Assembly: GCA_038064775.1 (NCBI GenBank)
Contig: JBBTSG010000006.1
Span: forward strand, 62,001 to 126,000
Source: JBBTSG01 sp038064775
GTDB taxonomy: Bacteria; Patescibacteriota; Minisyncoccia; UBA6257; GWB1-50-10
Reading direction: 5' to 3'
Length of the DNA stretch: 64,000 bases
Part shown: positions 25,483-32,896 of the stretch, in pieces
Numbering within the stretch: the stretch's first letter is position 1
How the letters are laid out: each line of letters opens with the position of its first letter
Program-made: the position numbers and the translations under genes
The notes under the pieces: generated by a model
Seen by the model: only the letters and a program-made list of their open reading frames with translations
The model's database searches: none
What the model was told of the DNA's origin: nothing

Positions 25483-25532
25483 TTTGAAAGCATTAGTAAC
25501 TTCTTCGTTTGAAAGCATTAGTAACTTCTTCG
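25483..25532. repeat. Exact 25-bp tandem duplication at a gene end
   Basis: Two perfect copies (25483-25507 and 25508-25532) at the 3' end of the 25493-25837 gene. The stop codon lies in the downstream copy, so the last residues of the protein are set by the duplication. Confidence 0.9.
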
Positions 25533-25837
25533 TAAGTTTTGCCTTCTTCGAACATATAAAGAACAGCCGACGCTTCAGCAACATGATATTCATGATTAAC
25601 GTCAAGCGGAAGAAGCTCGGTTATTAATTCTAGAGAATGGCGTACAACCCTCTCTCCTTCGACAGGGTCAATGAAATGCGTTCTGACCGCAATATCACAA
25701 AGGCATTTCAATGCTAATTCTTCACCAATTGTAGGCACATTGAAATTGTCTACAATTAGCGCCGCTTTCTCGCCTTCAGTTAAATCTTTATTACCTTGAG
25801 GAAAAATGATTAAAAATACTTCTTCAACATAAGTCAT
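25493..25837 (-). CDS. Hypothetical protein, SD-led gene
   Basis: 114 residues, acidic, mainly helical, no membrane segment, not recognised. AAAGGAG lies 9 nt before the ATG. It starts 20 nt after murD on the same strand, so it may share the murD transcript. A 25-bp tandem duplication changes the C-terminus to VTNAFKRRSY. Confidence 0.65.
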   Translation of the reverse strand: MTYVEEVFLIIFPQGNKDLTEGEKAALIVDNFNVPTIGEELALKCLCDIAVRTHFIDPVEGERVVRHSLELITELLPLDVNHEYHVAEASAVLYMFEEGKTYEEVTNAFKRRSY

Positions 25838-25857
25838 TCTAAAATCTCCTTTCTTTA

Positions 25858-27219
25858 CTATTGTGATTTGATGAGCTTTTTTGAGTATGCGTTAAACTTA
25901 TCCCCTCTGTCAAATTCATTTTTAAATTTTTCAAAACTTGCCGCCCCGGGTGAAAATAAAATAGTTGATTTTTCCCCGCCTATTTCCTTAAAAAGAGTTT
26001 TTAATAAATCAAGGAAATTCTCGAATAGTCGCGGGCTGGCTTGTTTTAAAAATCCGATTTTCTTTAGAGCGACGATCATTTTTTTTGTGGCGCTGCCATT
26101 AAGAAGAAAAAGGTGTTCCGGCCGAATATATTTTTTTACCGCGCTCGCCCAGTTATTAAATTCTAATTTTTTGTCCGTGCCACCGGCAATCAAAAATAAA
26201 TTACCATCATAAAAACGTTTTAGGGCGGCAATTGTCGCGTCCGGCGAAGTGGCGGTTGTGTCGTTTACAACCGTTAATTTCTTTGTGCTGTAAATTATTT
26301 CCTGCCTTAGCTTTACCGGCTCTAGAGATGAGACGCTTTTCCGGATAAGCGTCTCTGGAACGCCGGCGAGTTCCACGGCAGTAACCGCCATCGCCAAATT
26401 TTCCAAGTTGTGGCTTCCGTAAATTTCTCTGAATTTATTACCGCCTTTAATCGCTTTCGCTCGCGGGAAAATAATTTTGGCTTTAGGTTTTTTGTTCAAG
26501 AAAAATTTTGTCCATTCATTTTGCCGATTCAAAATTAAATAATCGTTGCTTTTTTGATTTATAAAAATATTGGTTTTTGCTAAAGCGTAATCGCGAAGCG
26601 AACGGTAGCGATTCAAATGATCGGGATAAATATTGGTAATTACGGCTACATGCGGCGCGCGTTTGGTTTGCGGTAAAAATTCCAAGTGCCAAGAAGAAAG
26701 TTCAAGCACAACCGGCGACTTATGATCAAGTATATCAAGCGCTTTTAGCATCGGATTTGTTGAGGAATTACCTGTCAAAACGGCGCGCGGAAATTTCCGT
26801 TTGAGTAGCTGATAAATCCAGTTCACGGTGGTGGTTTTGCCCCGTGTGCCGGTTACCGCGATAATCGGATTTTTTGTGTAGCGAAAAAATAAACTCGCTT
26901 CGTTTTCAAACCTCGCACCCGAGTGCTTCGCGATTTTTAGAAATTTGCTCTCCCGTGGCACAGCGGGATTTACGACAATAATTTCGTTCCGCTGGAAATC
27001 AGCGACGTTATGCTTGCCTAGAACAAATTTTATTTTTTTCGCCGCCGAACCGAGCGCTTTGATTGAACTAACAAGATCACTTTTTGTTTTTAAATCCGTT
27101 ACCGTCACTTTCGCGCTATGTTTAATAAGCCACTTTGTGGTCGCAATTCCCCCACCTAAAGTTCCCAAACCCATAACTAAAACTTTCTTATTTTTAAAAT
27201 CAATATCAACTTGATTCAT
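25858..27219 (-). CDS. murD: UDP-N-acetylmuramoyl-L-alanine--D-glutamate ligase
   Basis: 453 residues from the ATG at 27219. Mur ligase fold: Rossmann N-terminus VLVMGLGTLGGG, ATP loop AVTGTRGKTTT, central LELSSWHLEFLP, NIYPDHLNRY, and the C-terminal domain with NDTTATSPDATIAALK. It adds D-glutamate to UDP-MurNAc-L-Ala in the cytoplasm. It stands alone, away from other mur genes. A promoter fits on the minus strand (TTGAGA, 17 nt, GATAAT) with the -10 only 7 nt before the ATG, so a leaderless message is likely. Confidence 0.92.
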   Translation of the reverse strand: MNQVDIDFKNKKVLVMGLGTLGGGIATTKWLIKHSAKVTVTDLKTKSDLVSSIKALGSAAKKIKFVLGKHNVADFQRNEIIVVNPAVPRESKFLKIAKHSGARFENEASLFFRYTKNPIIAVTGTRGKTTTVNWIYQLLKRKFPRAVLTGNSSTNPMLKALDILDHKSPVVLELSSWHLEFLPQTKRAPHVAVITNIYPDHLNRYRSLRDYALAKTNIFINQKSNDYLILNRQNEWTKFFLNKKPKAKIIFPRAKAIKGGNKFREIYGSHNLENLAMAVTAVELAGVPETLIRKSVSSLEPVKLRQEIIYSTKKLTVVNDTTATSPDATIAALKRFYDGNLFLIAGGTDKKLEFNNWASAVKKYIRPEHLFLLNGSATKKMIVALKKIGFLKQASPRLFENFLDLLKTLFKEIGGEKSTILFSPGAASFEKFKNEFDRGDKFNAYSKKLIKSQ

Positions 27220-27255
27220 CAAGAAAATTATCCCCTTTTTTAGTTTTTTTCTCAA

Positions 27256-27283
27256 ATAAAAACCGCCACGTTTCTGTGGCGGT
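27256..27283 (-). terminator. Terminator after the 27305-27652 gene
   Basis: ACCGCCAC/GTGGCGGT with a 6-nt loop, followed by TTTTTATTT on the minus strand. Confidence 0.85.
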
Positions 27284-27304
27284 AATAGCTTAACCTACTA
27301 AAAA

Positions 27305-27652
27305 CTAACCTTTGGTTTCGCTTGGATTATGGAGAGCGCGATATGTTTCAATTGCCCGATCAATCGCGAATATCGCGTATAACAAAAGTTCTAGGGCGAA
27401 AATTTTTACAAGTAATACCGGCGGTAAATTCAAACCAGTGTTATACGGAAGAAGAAATGTGCCTTCTCTAACGCTTGCGCTGATTGCCAAAAAAATAATA
27501 TTCAACGCAAACCAAGAAAATAATCGCAAGAGGCCGTTTCTATAAAACCTCGGCTCGACAGCAATAAGAGTTGAGATTATACCCGACATCAAAGACGCGC
27601 CTATCCATAACACCCAAAGAGATACCTCGCCAATAAAAAGATTGACTGTCAT
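27305..27652 (-). CDS. Hypothetical membrane protein, SD-led
   Basis: 115 residues when started at the ATG at 27652, which has GGAG 7 nt upstream. Three predicted helices (about 5-28, 40-62, 78-100) and a polar C-terminus; no family recognised. A strong promoter (TTGACA, 18 nt, TATCCT) at 27701-27730 closely resembles that of the Nudix gene at 10703 in the spacer as well as the boxes. Own terminator. Confidence 0.65.
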   Translation of the reverse strand: MTVNLFIGEVSLWVLWIGASLMSGIISTLIAVEPRFYRNGLLRLFSWFALNIIFLAISASVREGTFLLPYNTGLNLPPVLLVKIFALELLLYAIFAIDRAIETYRALHNPSETKG

Positions 27653-27700
27653 AACAAACTCCAAAAATAGTTGATATTTAGTTATTTATTTTCTTTTTTA

Positions 27701-27730
27701 AGGATAGCATACTATTCAATATTTTGTCAA
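27701..27730 (-). promoter_or_regulatory. Promoter of the 27305-27652 gene
   Basis: Minus-strand TTGACA (27725-27730), 18-nt spacer ending AGTATGC, TATCCT (27701-27706). Confidence 0.7.
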
Positions 27731-27792
27731 TAGCACAAAAACTCTCATAAAATATGGGGAGTTAGCATCGAAATTCCTTATCTATCTTACGG

Positions 27793-27798
27793 TATAAT
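27793..27798 (+). promoter_or_regulatory. -10 box of the 27805 Nudix gene
   Basis: TATAAT 6 nt before the ATG with no clear -35; predicts a leaderless message. Confidence 0.5.
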
Positions 27799-27804
27799 CA
27801 ATAA

Positions 27805-28332
27805 ATGGAACAAATTGACGTGCTAGACGAAAAAGGAATTAAAACCGGCAAAATAAAACCGCGTGAGGAAATTCATCGCGACGGCGACTGGCACCGAACA
27901 GTACACGTCTGGATTCTAAACAGTCATAGTGAAATACTTATCCAAAAACGATCGGCCACAATAGATATTTTTCAAAATCTTTGGGATATTTCGCTTGCCG
28001 GACACGTACGCTCTAGAGAAAAAAGTAAAAAGGCGGCAGAACGAGAACTTAAAGAAGAACTTGGTATGAACGTCTATGAAGATGAACTCCAATTTATCGG
28101 CACAGTAAAATCCGCCCTCAAAGATGGAGAAAAATACGACAATCAGTTCTGCGATCTCTACATCCTAAAACGCGATATTGATACAAGTGATATTAAAAAG
28201 CAAAAAGAGGAGCTAACAGAGGTAAAATTTATGTCGCTCCAAGAATTAAAAACGCTCGTTTATAAAAACCCCGAGCGTTTTGTTCCCCGCGCCGAAGAAT
28301 ACGAAAAAATGTTTGGCTTTTTTAATTTGTAA
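27805..28332 (+). CDS. Nudix hydrolase, IPP-isomerase/YfcD-like
   Basis: 175 residues. The N-terminal EQIDVLDEKGIKTGK, HRTVHVWI and WDISLAGHV are typical of the YfcD/isopentenyl-diphosphate isomerase-like branch. The Nudix box is intact (GHVRSREKSKKAAERELKEE then LGM). The substrate cannot be told; IPP isomerase activity would need the Cys and Glu of true Idi, which I do not see placed as expected. It converges on nusA with 9 nt between the stops. Confidence 0.85.
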   Translation: MEQIDVLDEKGIKTGKIKPREEIHRDGDWHRTVHVWILNSHSEILIQKRSATIDIFQNLWDISLAGHVRSREKSKKAAERELKEELGMNVYEDELQFIGTVKSALKDGEKYDNQFCDLYILKRDIDTSDIKKQKEELTEVKFMSLQELKTLVYKNPERFVPRAEEYEKMFGFFNL

Positions 28333-28341
28333 TTTTCTCTT

Positions 28342-29568
28342 TTACTCTTCTCCTGCTTCTTTTTCTTTTAGTTTTTCTTCTTCCTCCGGCGCCACCGCCA
28401 CGCCACCTTCCTGCACTTCTTCCGGCCGCGATTGCGAACGAACGTCAATTTTCCAGCCCGTGAGCTTCGCGGCAAGCCGGACATTTTGGCCGCCTTTGCC
28501 GATTGCCAAACTTAACTGATCTTCCGCAACCAAAACTTTCGCTTCCCGCCGAGGCATAATTTCAACTAATTTTATTTTCGCCGGTGATAGAGCGTTTGCG
28601 ATAAATTTTTCCGGATCATCAGACCATTCAATAATATCGATTTTTTCATTGCCAAGTTCGTTTGTAACCGCCATCACGCGCGTTCCTCGCTGGCCAACCG
28701 CCGAACCAACCGGATCAATTCCTTCCTCGTTTGAAGCCACAGCTACTTTCGAACGGTTACCAGGCTCACGGGCAAGTTGTTTTATTTCGACTACATGATC
28801 GGCGATTTCCGGCACTTCCAATTCAAAAAGTTTATTTACAAATTTAGGATGTGATCGAGAAAGAACAATTCCCGGCCGGCGCGGATCGTCCTGCACCGCT
28901 AAAACAAAAAACCGAAGCCGTTCACCAACTCGGTAATGTTCGCCCGGAATGCTTTCGTTATGAAACATAATGCCAATTGCCCGGCCTAATTCCACATAAA
29001 CATTTCCCCGTTCAAATCTTTGGATTATACCGGAAACGATTTCCCCTTCTTTGTCGGCAAATTCTTCTTTAACCGCTGATCGTTCAGCTTCCCGAAGATT
29101 TTGTAAAATTACTTGCTTTGCTGTTTGCGCGGCAATGCGACCAAAATCTTCATGAGTTTCAAGCGGAAATTCCAATTCCTCGCCAAGAACAACGTTTTTC
29201 TTAATTTCTTTAGCTTCTTTTAAAAAGATATGTCGGTCGGGGTTATAGCGCGGCAAAACATCTTCGTCTTCTTCTCTTTCTCTCCTGTCTCGAGTATCCC
29301 TTGTGTCTTTTACGTCTTTTTCTTCAGCTAATTCTTCTTCGGTTACAATTCTAACTTCCGTCGGATCAACCACAATTTTCATTTGCCAAAATTTTAGGTC
29401 GCCAGTTTTCAAATCAAACTTACAACGGATAATTTCCGATCGTTTGCGATATTCTTTTTTATAAGCGGCGCCAATCGCCGTTTCAATTGCGTTCAAAACT
29501 TGTTCGGGAGAAATGCCTTTTTCAGCGGCAATTTGCCCCAAAGCAGTGTTTAAAGATTTTAAGTCCAT
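28342..29568 (-). CDS. nusA: Transcription termination/antitermination protein NusA
   Basis: 408 residues from the ATG at 29568 (MDLKSLNTALGQIAAEKG). N-terminal RNA-polymerase-binding domain, then an acidic/basic low-complexity patch (about 105-125), S1 domain (EIVSGIIQRFERGNVYVELG), KH1 and KH2 (GSAVGQRGTRV; AIGKGGQNVRLAAKLTGW). It binds RNA polymerase and modulates pausing and termination. The acidic C-terminal tail lacks the AR repeats found in proteobacterial NusA. A promoter with extended -10 lies upstream, and the leader has a 7-bp hairpin. Confidence 0.95.
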   Translation of the reverse strand: MDLKSLNTALGQIAAEKGISPEQVLNAIETAIGAAYKKEYRKRSEIIRCKFDLKTGDLKFWQMKIVVDPTEVRIVTEEELAEEKDVKDTRDTRDRREREEDEDVLPRYNPDRHIFLKEAKEIKKNVVLGEELEFPLETHEDFGRIAAQTAKQVILQNLREAERSAVKEEFADKEGEIVSGIIQRFERGNVYVELGRAIGIMFHNESIPGEHYRVGERLRFFVLAVQDDPRRPGIVLSRSHPKFVNKLFELEVPEIADHVVEIKQLAREPGNRSKVAVASNEEGIDPVGSAVGQRGTRVMAVTNELGNEKIDIIEWSDDPEKFIANALSPAKIKLVEIMPRREAKVLVAEDQLSLAIGKGGQNVRLAAKLTGWKIDVRSQSRPEEVQEGGVAVAPEEEEKLKEKEAGEE

Positions 29569-29580
29569 TTTTAGTAAACA

Positions 29581-29601
29581 ACCGCTCTCTAACGGAGCGG
29601 T
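29581..29601 (-). promoter_or_regulatory. Hairpin in the nusA leader
   Basis: ACCGCTC/GAGCGGT with a 7-nt loop, about 13 nt before the nusA ATG. The promoter (TTGACG, 16 nt, TGC-TACAAT) lies further upstream. Confidence 0.5.
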
Positions 29602-29729
29602 CAATCGTAAAGTAATTGTAGCATAATCGAGTGCGACGTCAAACAAGTAGTTAAAAACTTGCAAAAAATAGCAGAGAAGAATAACCTAAGTCCAGTTCCG
29701 ATCTTTTAAAAAATTAAGGAGAATAAGAA

Positions 29730-30131
29730 TTGAAACCGATTAGAAAAGTTGATTTAAGAAAAGTGCCGAAAAGCGAGGATGATGTGTGGGCTGGTTGGGT
29801 ATTTAGAATGATCTTGCTTACGCTTAAATATAACGTCCATAAAATTTCTTGGAAAACACACCTTAAGGATAGCCGGACGAAAAAAGGCCTTGAAGGTACA
29901 GTTGATATGGCTGGCAATATTGAACTAGATTTAAGAAATCGAAATAACCCCGAAGCTGTGAGTATTCTAATTCACGAAATCGCTCACCGAGCCATGCGCT
30001 TTATGCCCGAAGAAATGATTCTTCTCTTTGAAGCAATCGCTTGGGAAACACTTACTGATGCCCAGAAAAATTATTTAAGGAGATTTTTACCAAGAAAAAT
30101 CCCTAAGAAAACAAAAAAACCCCGCAAATAG
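29730..30131 (+). CDS. Small HExxH-motif protein, putative metallopeptidase
   Basis: 133 residues with a TTG start chosen because AAGGAG lies 8 nt upstream and no ATG is near. The motif ILIHEIAHRAMRF matches HExxH of zincin peptidases; a downstream glutamate (MPEEM or LFEAIAWE) could be the third ligand. I cannot place it in a named family. The C-terminus is strongly basic (PRKIPKKTKKPRK) and merges into the terminator. Confidence 0.65.
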   Translation: MKPIRKVDLRKVPKSEDDVWAGWVFRMILLTLKYNVHKISWKTHLKDSRTKKGLEGTVDMAGNIELDLRNRNNPEAVSILIHEIAHRAMRFMPEEMILLFEAIAWETLTDAQKNYLRRFLPRKIPKKTKKPRK

Positions 30132-30145
30132 CGGGGTTTTTATTT
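30114..30145. terminator. Bidirectional terminator
   Basis: AAAACCCCGC/GCGGGGTTTT with a 5-nt loop between the converging 29730 gene and yraN. Confidence 0.85.
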
Positions 30146-30157
30146 ACCCTGAACTTG

Positions 30158-30526
30158 TCATGCCACATTTTCGTAGTGACTGATTTCCGGTTTGCCGTCC
30201 GTAATTAAAATCGCCACCAAATCCAATCGCCAACCTTTTTTGTCGTTTATCAATTCTTCGTGCTTGCCGGCATAAAATTGGGCCACCCGGCGAAATTTTT
30301 TAAGTTTCGCCGCCGTCATTTGATCTTCCGGCCTTAAAAAACCGCCGGAGCCGGTCATAGTTTTAACCTCAACGAAAACTAATGTTTTATCAGGCGCTAA
30401 AGCAATAATATCAAGCTCACCAAAAACCTCTCTGTAATTCCGGTTCAAGATTTTATAACTCTTATTTTCAAGATAAGTGCAGGCATAATTTTCCCCTTTT
30501 TCGCCAATTTCGGATTTTTTAGTCAT
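30158..30526 (-). CDS. yraN: UPF0102/YraN-family endonuclease-like protein
   Basis: 122 residues. The PD-(D/E)xK core is visible: GEKGENYACTYLENKSYKIL, then GELDIIA and FVEVK. Homologues often lie near rnhB and rpsP and are thought to act in DNA repair or uptake; no such neighbours occur here. The C-terminus (WRLDLVAILI) is family-typical. Confidence 0.9.
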   Translation of the reverse strand: MTKKSEIGEKGENYACTYLENKSYKILNRNYREVFGELDIIALAPDKTLVFVEVKTMTGSGGFLRPEDQMTAAKLKKFRRVAQFYAGKHEELINDKKGWRLDLVAILITDGKPEISHYENVA

Positions 30527-30734
30527 TAAATTAGTTCAAAATAGCCCAGTTTTTTGTTTCAAAATGTTTCACGCTAAACAATTTTTTTGTTTAAAATGAA
30601 AAAGTGTAGATTTAATCGCATTATCGGGTTTTGTAAAACATTTAATGTTTTACAAGGTTTTTTATAAAAATGCTGGTTTTATGCGATTATCAGGTTTTCC
30701 TGTTTTTTTGAGTTTTTTGACTTAAACCAATAAA
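30527..30734. promoter_or_regulatory. AT-rich intergenic region with parS-like site and nested inverted repeats
   Basis: No gene is seen in these 208 bases. TGTTTCACGCTAAACA (30565-30580) matches the parS consensus at 14 of 16 positions. A 12-bp inverted repeat with one central base lies at 30631-30655 (TTGTAAAACATT and its complement). It is nested within AATCGCAT/ATGCGATT (about 30614-30688). Confidence 0.5.
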
Positions 30735-32849
30735 TCAAAAAATACTAATTAAGCCTTTAAAATCGGTAATCATCTTTTTCGCTAATTCATAACCCTGCTT
30801 TCGCTTAAAAACTATGTTTTCCCTATTAACCTCAAAGTTTAATTGAATATGAAAACGAAGAGCGGGCGTTGTGCCGCTTGGTCGAATAATTAACCAGGAT
30901 AAACCGTCGTCAAAATAAAATCGAATACCTTCATCCGGAAAACCTTTCCATTCATTTAAAATGTCATAGCGACCCGTCCGATAAATTTCCGCTTTTTTTA
31001 CTTCCAGTCCGCCAATCATCACTTTTTCTTTTTTGCCAATTTTTTCGGCTAGTGCCACTGCTTTCTTTAAGATGTTTATTTTCTTTGAAAAACCTTCCAA
31101 GCCGACGTAGACGCCATAAGCCGGCTCGGCTTCGTAGTAATTTACAAAAAAACCGATTTTTGGATCAAGATAAATTTCGTGAACCAAATCAAGTAATGTT
31201 TTTCCTTCGTTTTTTGCGTAAGCGGCAATCTCCGCGAGCATCAGCGCGCCCAAAACGCCGTCCTTGTCTTTAACATGACCTCCCACGCCTAGTTCCCGCG
31301 GGCTTTTTGGCGCGCCGCCAAAAAAACCGAAACCGTAACTCTGTTCAAAGGCCCCGATATTTATTTGCCGTGTTTTTGTCATTTCGTATGAATCAAAAAC
31401 AAGCTCCGGGTTTTTCTCTCGGCTTAATATTTTTCCTTCCCAAACATTTTTTACCGCTTCAGCGATATAAGCAAAACCGACTACGGTTTTTAAAAAACCG
31501 ACGTTGTGTTTTTTGGCGAGTCGGCCTAAAGCATCGGTTGTGACATGACTGTAAACTATAAATTTATCATCTGATTCTTTTAATCGATTTAAGCGGTACC
31601 ATAAAACTAAAAGCCAAGCTTCATCGGCCGAAAGCAAAGCGTAATCTTCCGCGCTACCTGCCGGAGTTTTTGCAATAACTGACGCCCGATCGGCATCAGG
31701 ATCAGTGCCGATAATAATGTCCAAATTTTTTTTCCGGAAATCATTTTTATATTCTTTCTCATAAGAAAGAAGCGCGAGCTCTGCCGCTTTACGATCACCA
31801 GGATCCGGTTGCTGCTCCGGATGGTTTGCAAAAGCCGGAAAGAAGCCATTTAAGTCAGATAAAACCTTAATAATTTGGACGTTCTGAAAACCGCTTTCTT
31901 CTAGTATGAGCGGCACGGAATTTATTCCCGCTCCATGAAAAGCGCTGTAACCAATTGTAAGATTGCGACCAGCGGTCAAAAGAACTTTTTTGTCGAGAAA
32001 AAAACCTTGAACATGTTCCAAAAAAGCTCGATGAGCTTCCTTTCCTAAAAATTCGCAATTTACCGATTTCGATAAATCAGGAACTTTTTCAAAATCTGGC
32101 ACGTCAGTAAAAACTGCTTTCATTAAAAAGTTTTCGTAAAGATCGTTCCGTTCAGCAATATTCAAAGCAGCGCCGGAAGCGCCACAAATTTTAAAGCCGT
32201 TATAGCGCCTGTTGTTGTGACTTGCCGTCACGTAGAGCCCTAAATCGGCGCTAAATTCCGTAACCGAAAAAAGCAGTTCCGGGTAGGCGACCGGCAACTG
32301 AAAAAATTTAACCCGTAAACCGCTCGCCAAAAAAATTTTTGCGAAAATCTCGGCAAAACCATTGCTTTGAATGCGACTGTCAAAACCAATAGCCACATTC
32401 TTAAGTTTCTTCTCTTTAAGATACTTACTAATACCTGCGGCGAACCGAGCAATAACAAGATTGTTTACGGTATTCGGGCCTTTTAAAATTGGCGCGTCAA
32501 GTCCTTTATTTTGAAGTTGAAGTAATTCGCCGTCGGTTAAAACCATTAATCCGCGGATGCCAGAAGTGCCAAAAGTAATATCACCGACAAACGCTTCAAT
32601 TAAATCCTGCCAACGTTCAATCCGAACCGCTTCGAAAATACCCGCTTTAGCGTTTGGCGAAAGCCGATCAATTTCCGGATCTTTCAACCAAGCGGCTAAC
32701 CGAGGAGCAAAAAATTCTTTGGTTTTTTTAAAAAGTTCAATGGAAATTTGACCCTGATCGGCGCTCCATTTTAAATATTGATTCACCGCCTCCGTTGCTT
32801 TTTTAAGAAGTACTTCAAAATCCGCGGATTTGTAAGAATTTACCGCCAT
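30735..32849 (-). CDS. Phosphoglucomutase/phosphomannomutase family enzyme, long form
   Basis: 704 residues, alpha-D-phosphohexomutase fold. FGTSGIRG near 95, the phosphoserine loop YVTASHNNRRYNG (TASHN, with N where P is usual), metal loop GTDPDADRAS and phosphate-binding RPSGTTPALRF at the C-terminus. It interconverts hexose 1- and 6-phosphates for glycan or central metabolism. It is longer than most relatives (450-580), with an extended N-terminus of about 85 residues. Divergent from ftsK. Confidence 0.92.
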   Translation of the reverse strand: MAVNSYKSADFEVLLKKATEAVNQYLKWSADQGQISIELFKKTKEFFAPRLAAWLKDPEIDRLSPNAKAGIFEAVRIERWQDLIEAFVGDITFGTSGIRGLMVLTDGELLQLQNKGLDAPILKGPNTVNNLVIARFAAGISKYLKEKKLKNVAIGFDSRIQSNGFAEIFAKIFLASGLRVKFFQLPVAYPELLFSVTEFSADLGLYVTASHNNRRYNGFKICGASGAALNIAERNDLYENFLMKAVFTDVPDFEKVPDLSKSVNCEFLGKEAHRAFLEHVQGFFLDKKVLLTAGRNLTIGYSAFHGAGINSVPLILEESGFQNVQIIKVLSDLNGFFPAFANHPEQQPDPGDRKAAELALLSYEKEYKNDFRKKNLDIIIGTDPDADRASVIAKTPAGSAEDYALLSADEAWLLVLWYRLNRLKESDDKFIVYSHVTTDALGRLAKKHNVGFLKTVVGFAYIAEAVKNVWEGKILSREKNPELVFDSYEMTKTRQINIGAFEQSYGFGFFGGAPKSPRELGVGGHVKDKDGVLGALMLAEIAAYAKNEGKTLLDLVHEIYLDPKIGFFVNYYEAEPAYGVYVGLEGFSKKINILKKAVALAEKIGKKEKVMIGGLEVKKAEIYRTGRYDILNEWKGFPDEGIRFYFDDGLSWLIIRPSGTTPALRFHIQLNFEVNRENIVFKRKQGYELAKKMITDFKGLISIF

Positions 32850-32896
32850 GTTTACTTGAATTTTAGCTTATTTTGAACTTTAATTAAATTGCTACA
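32850..32896. promoter_or_regulatory. Divergent promoter region of the phosphomutase and ftsK
   Basis: In 47 bases, plus-strand TTGAAT-17-TTTAAT lies 12 nt before ftsK and minus-strand TTTAAT-17-TAAAAT lies 10 nt before the mutase. The two overlap almost completely. Confidence 0.45.

Noticed and set aside
29569..29664. Longer N-terminus for NusA from 29664
   Set aside because: The extension would read through the promoter and leader hairpin, and the NusA family starts at MDLKSLNTALG.
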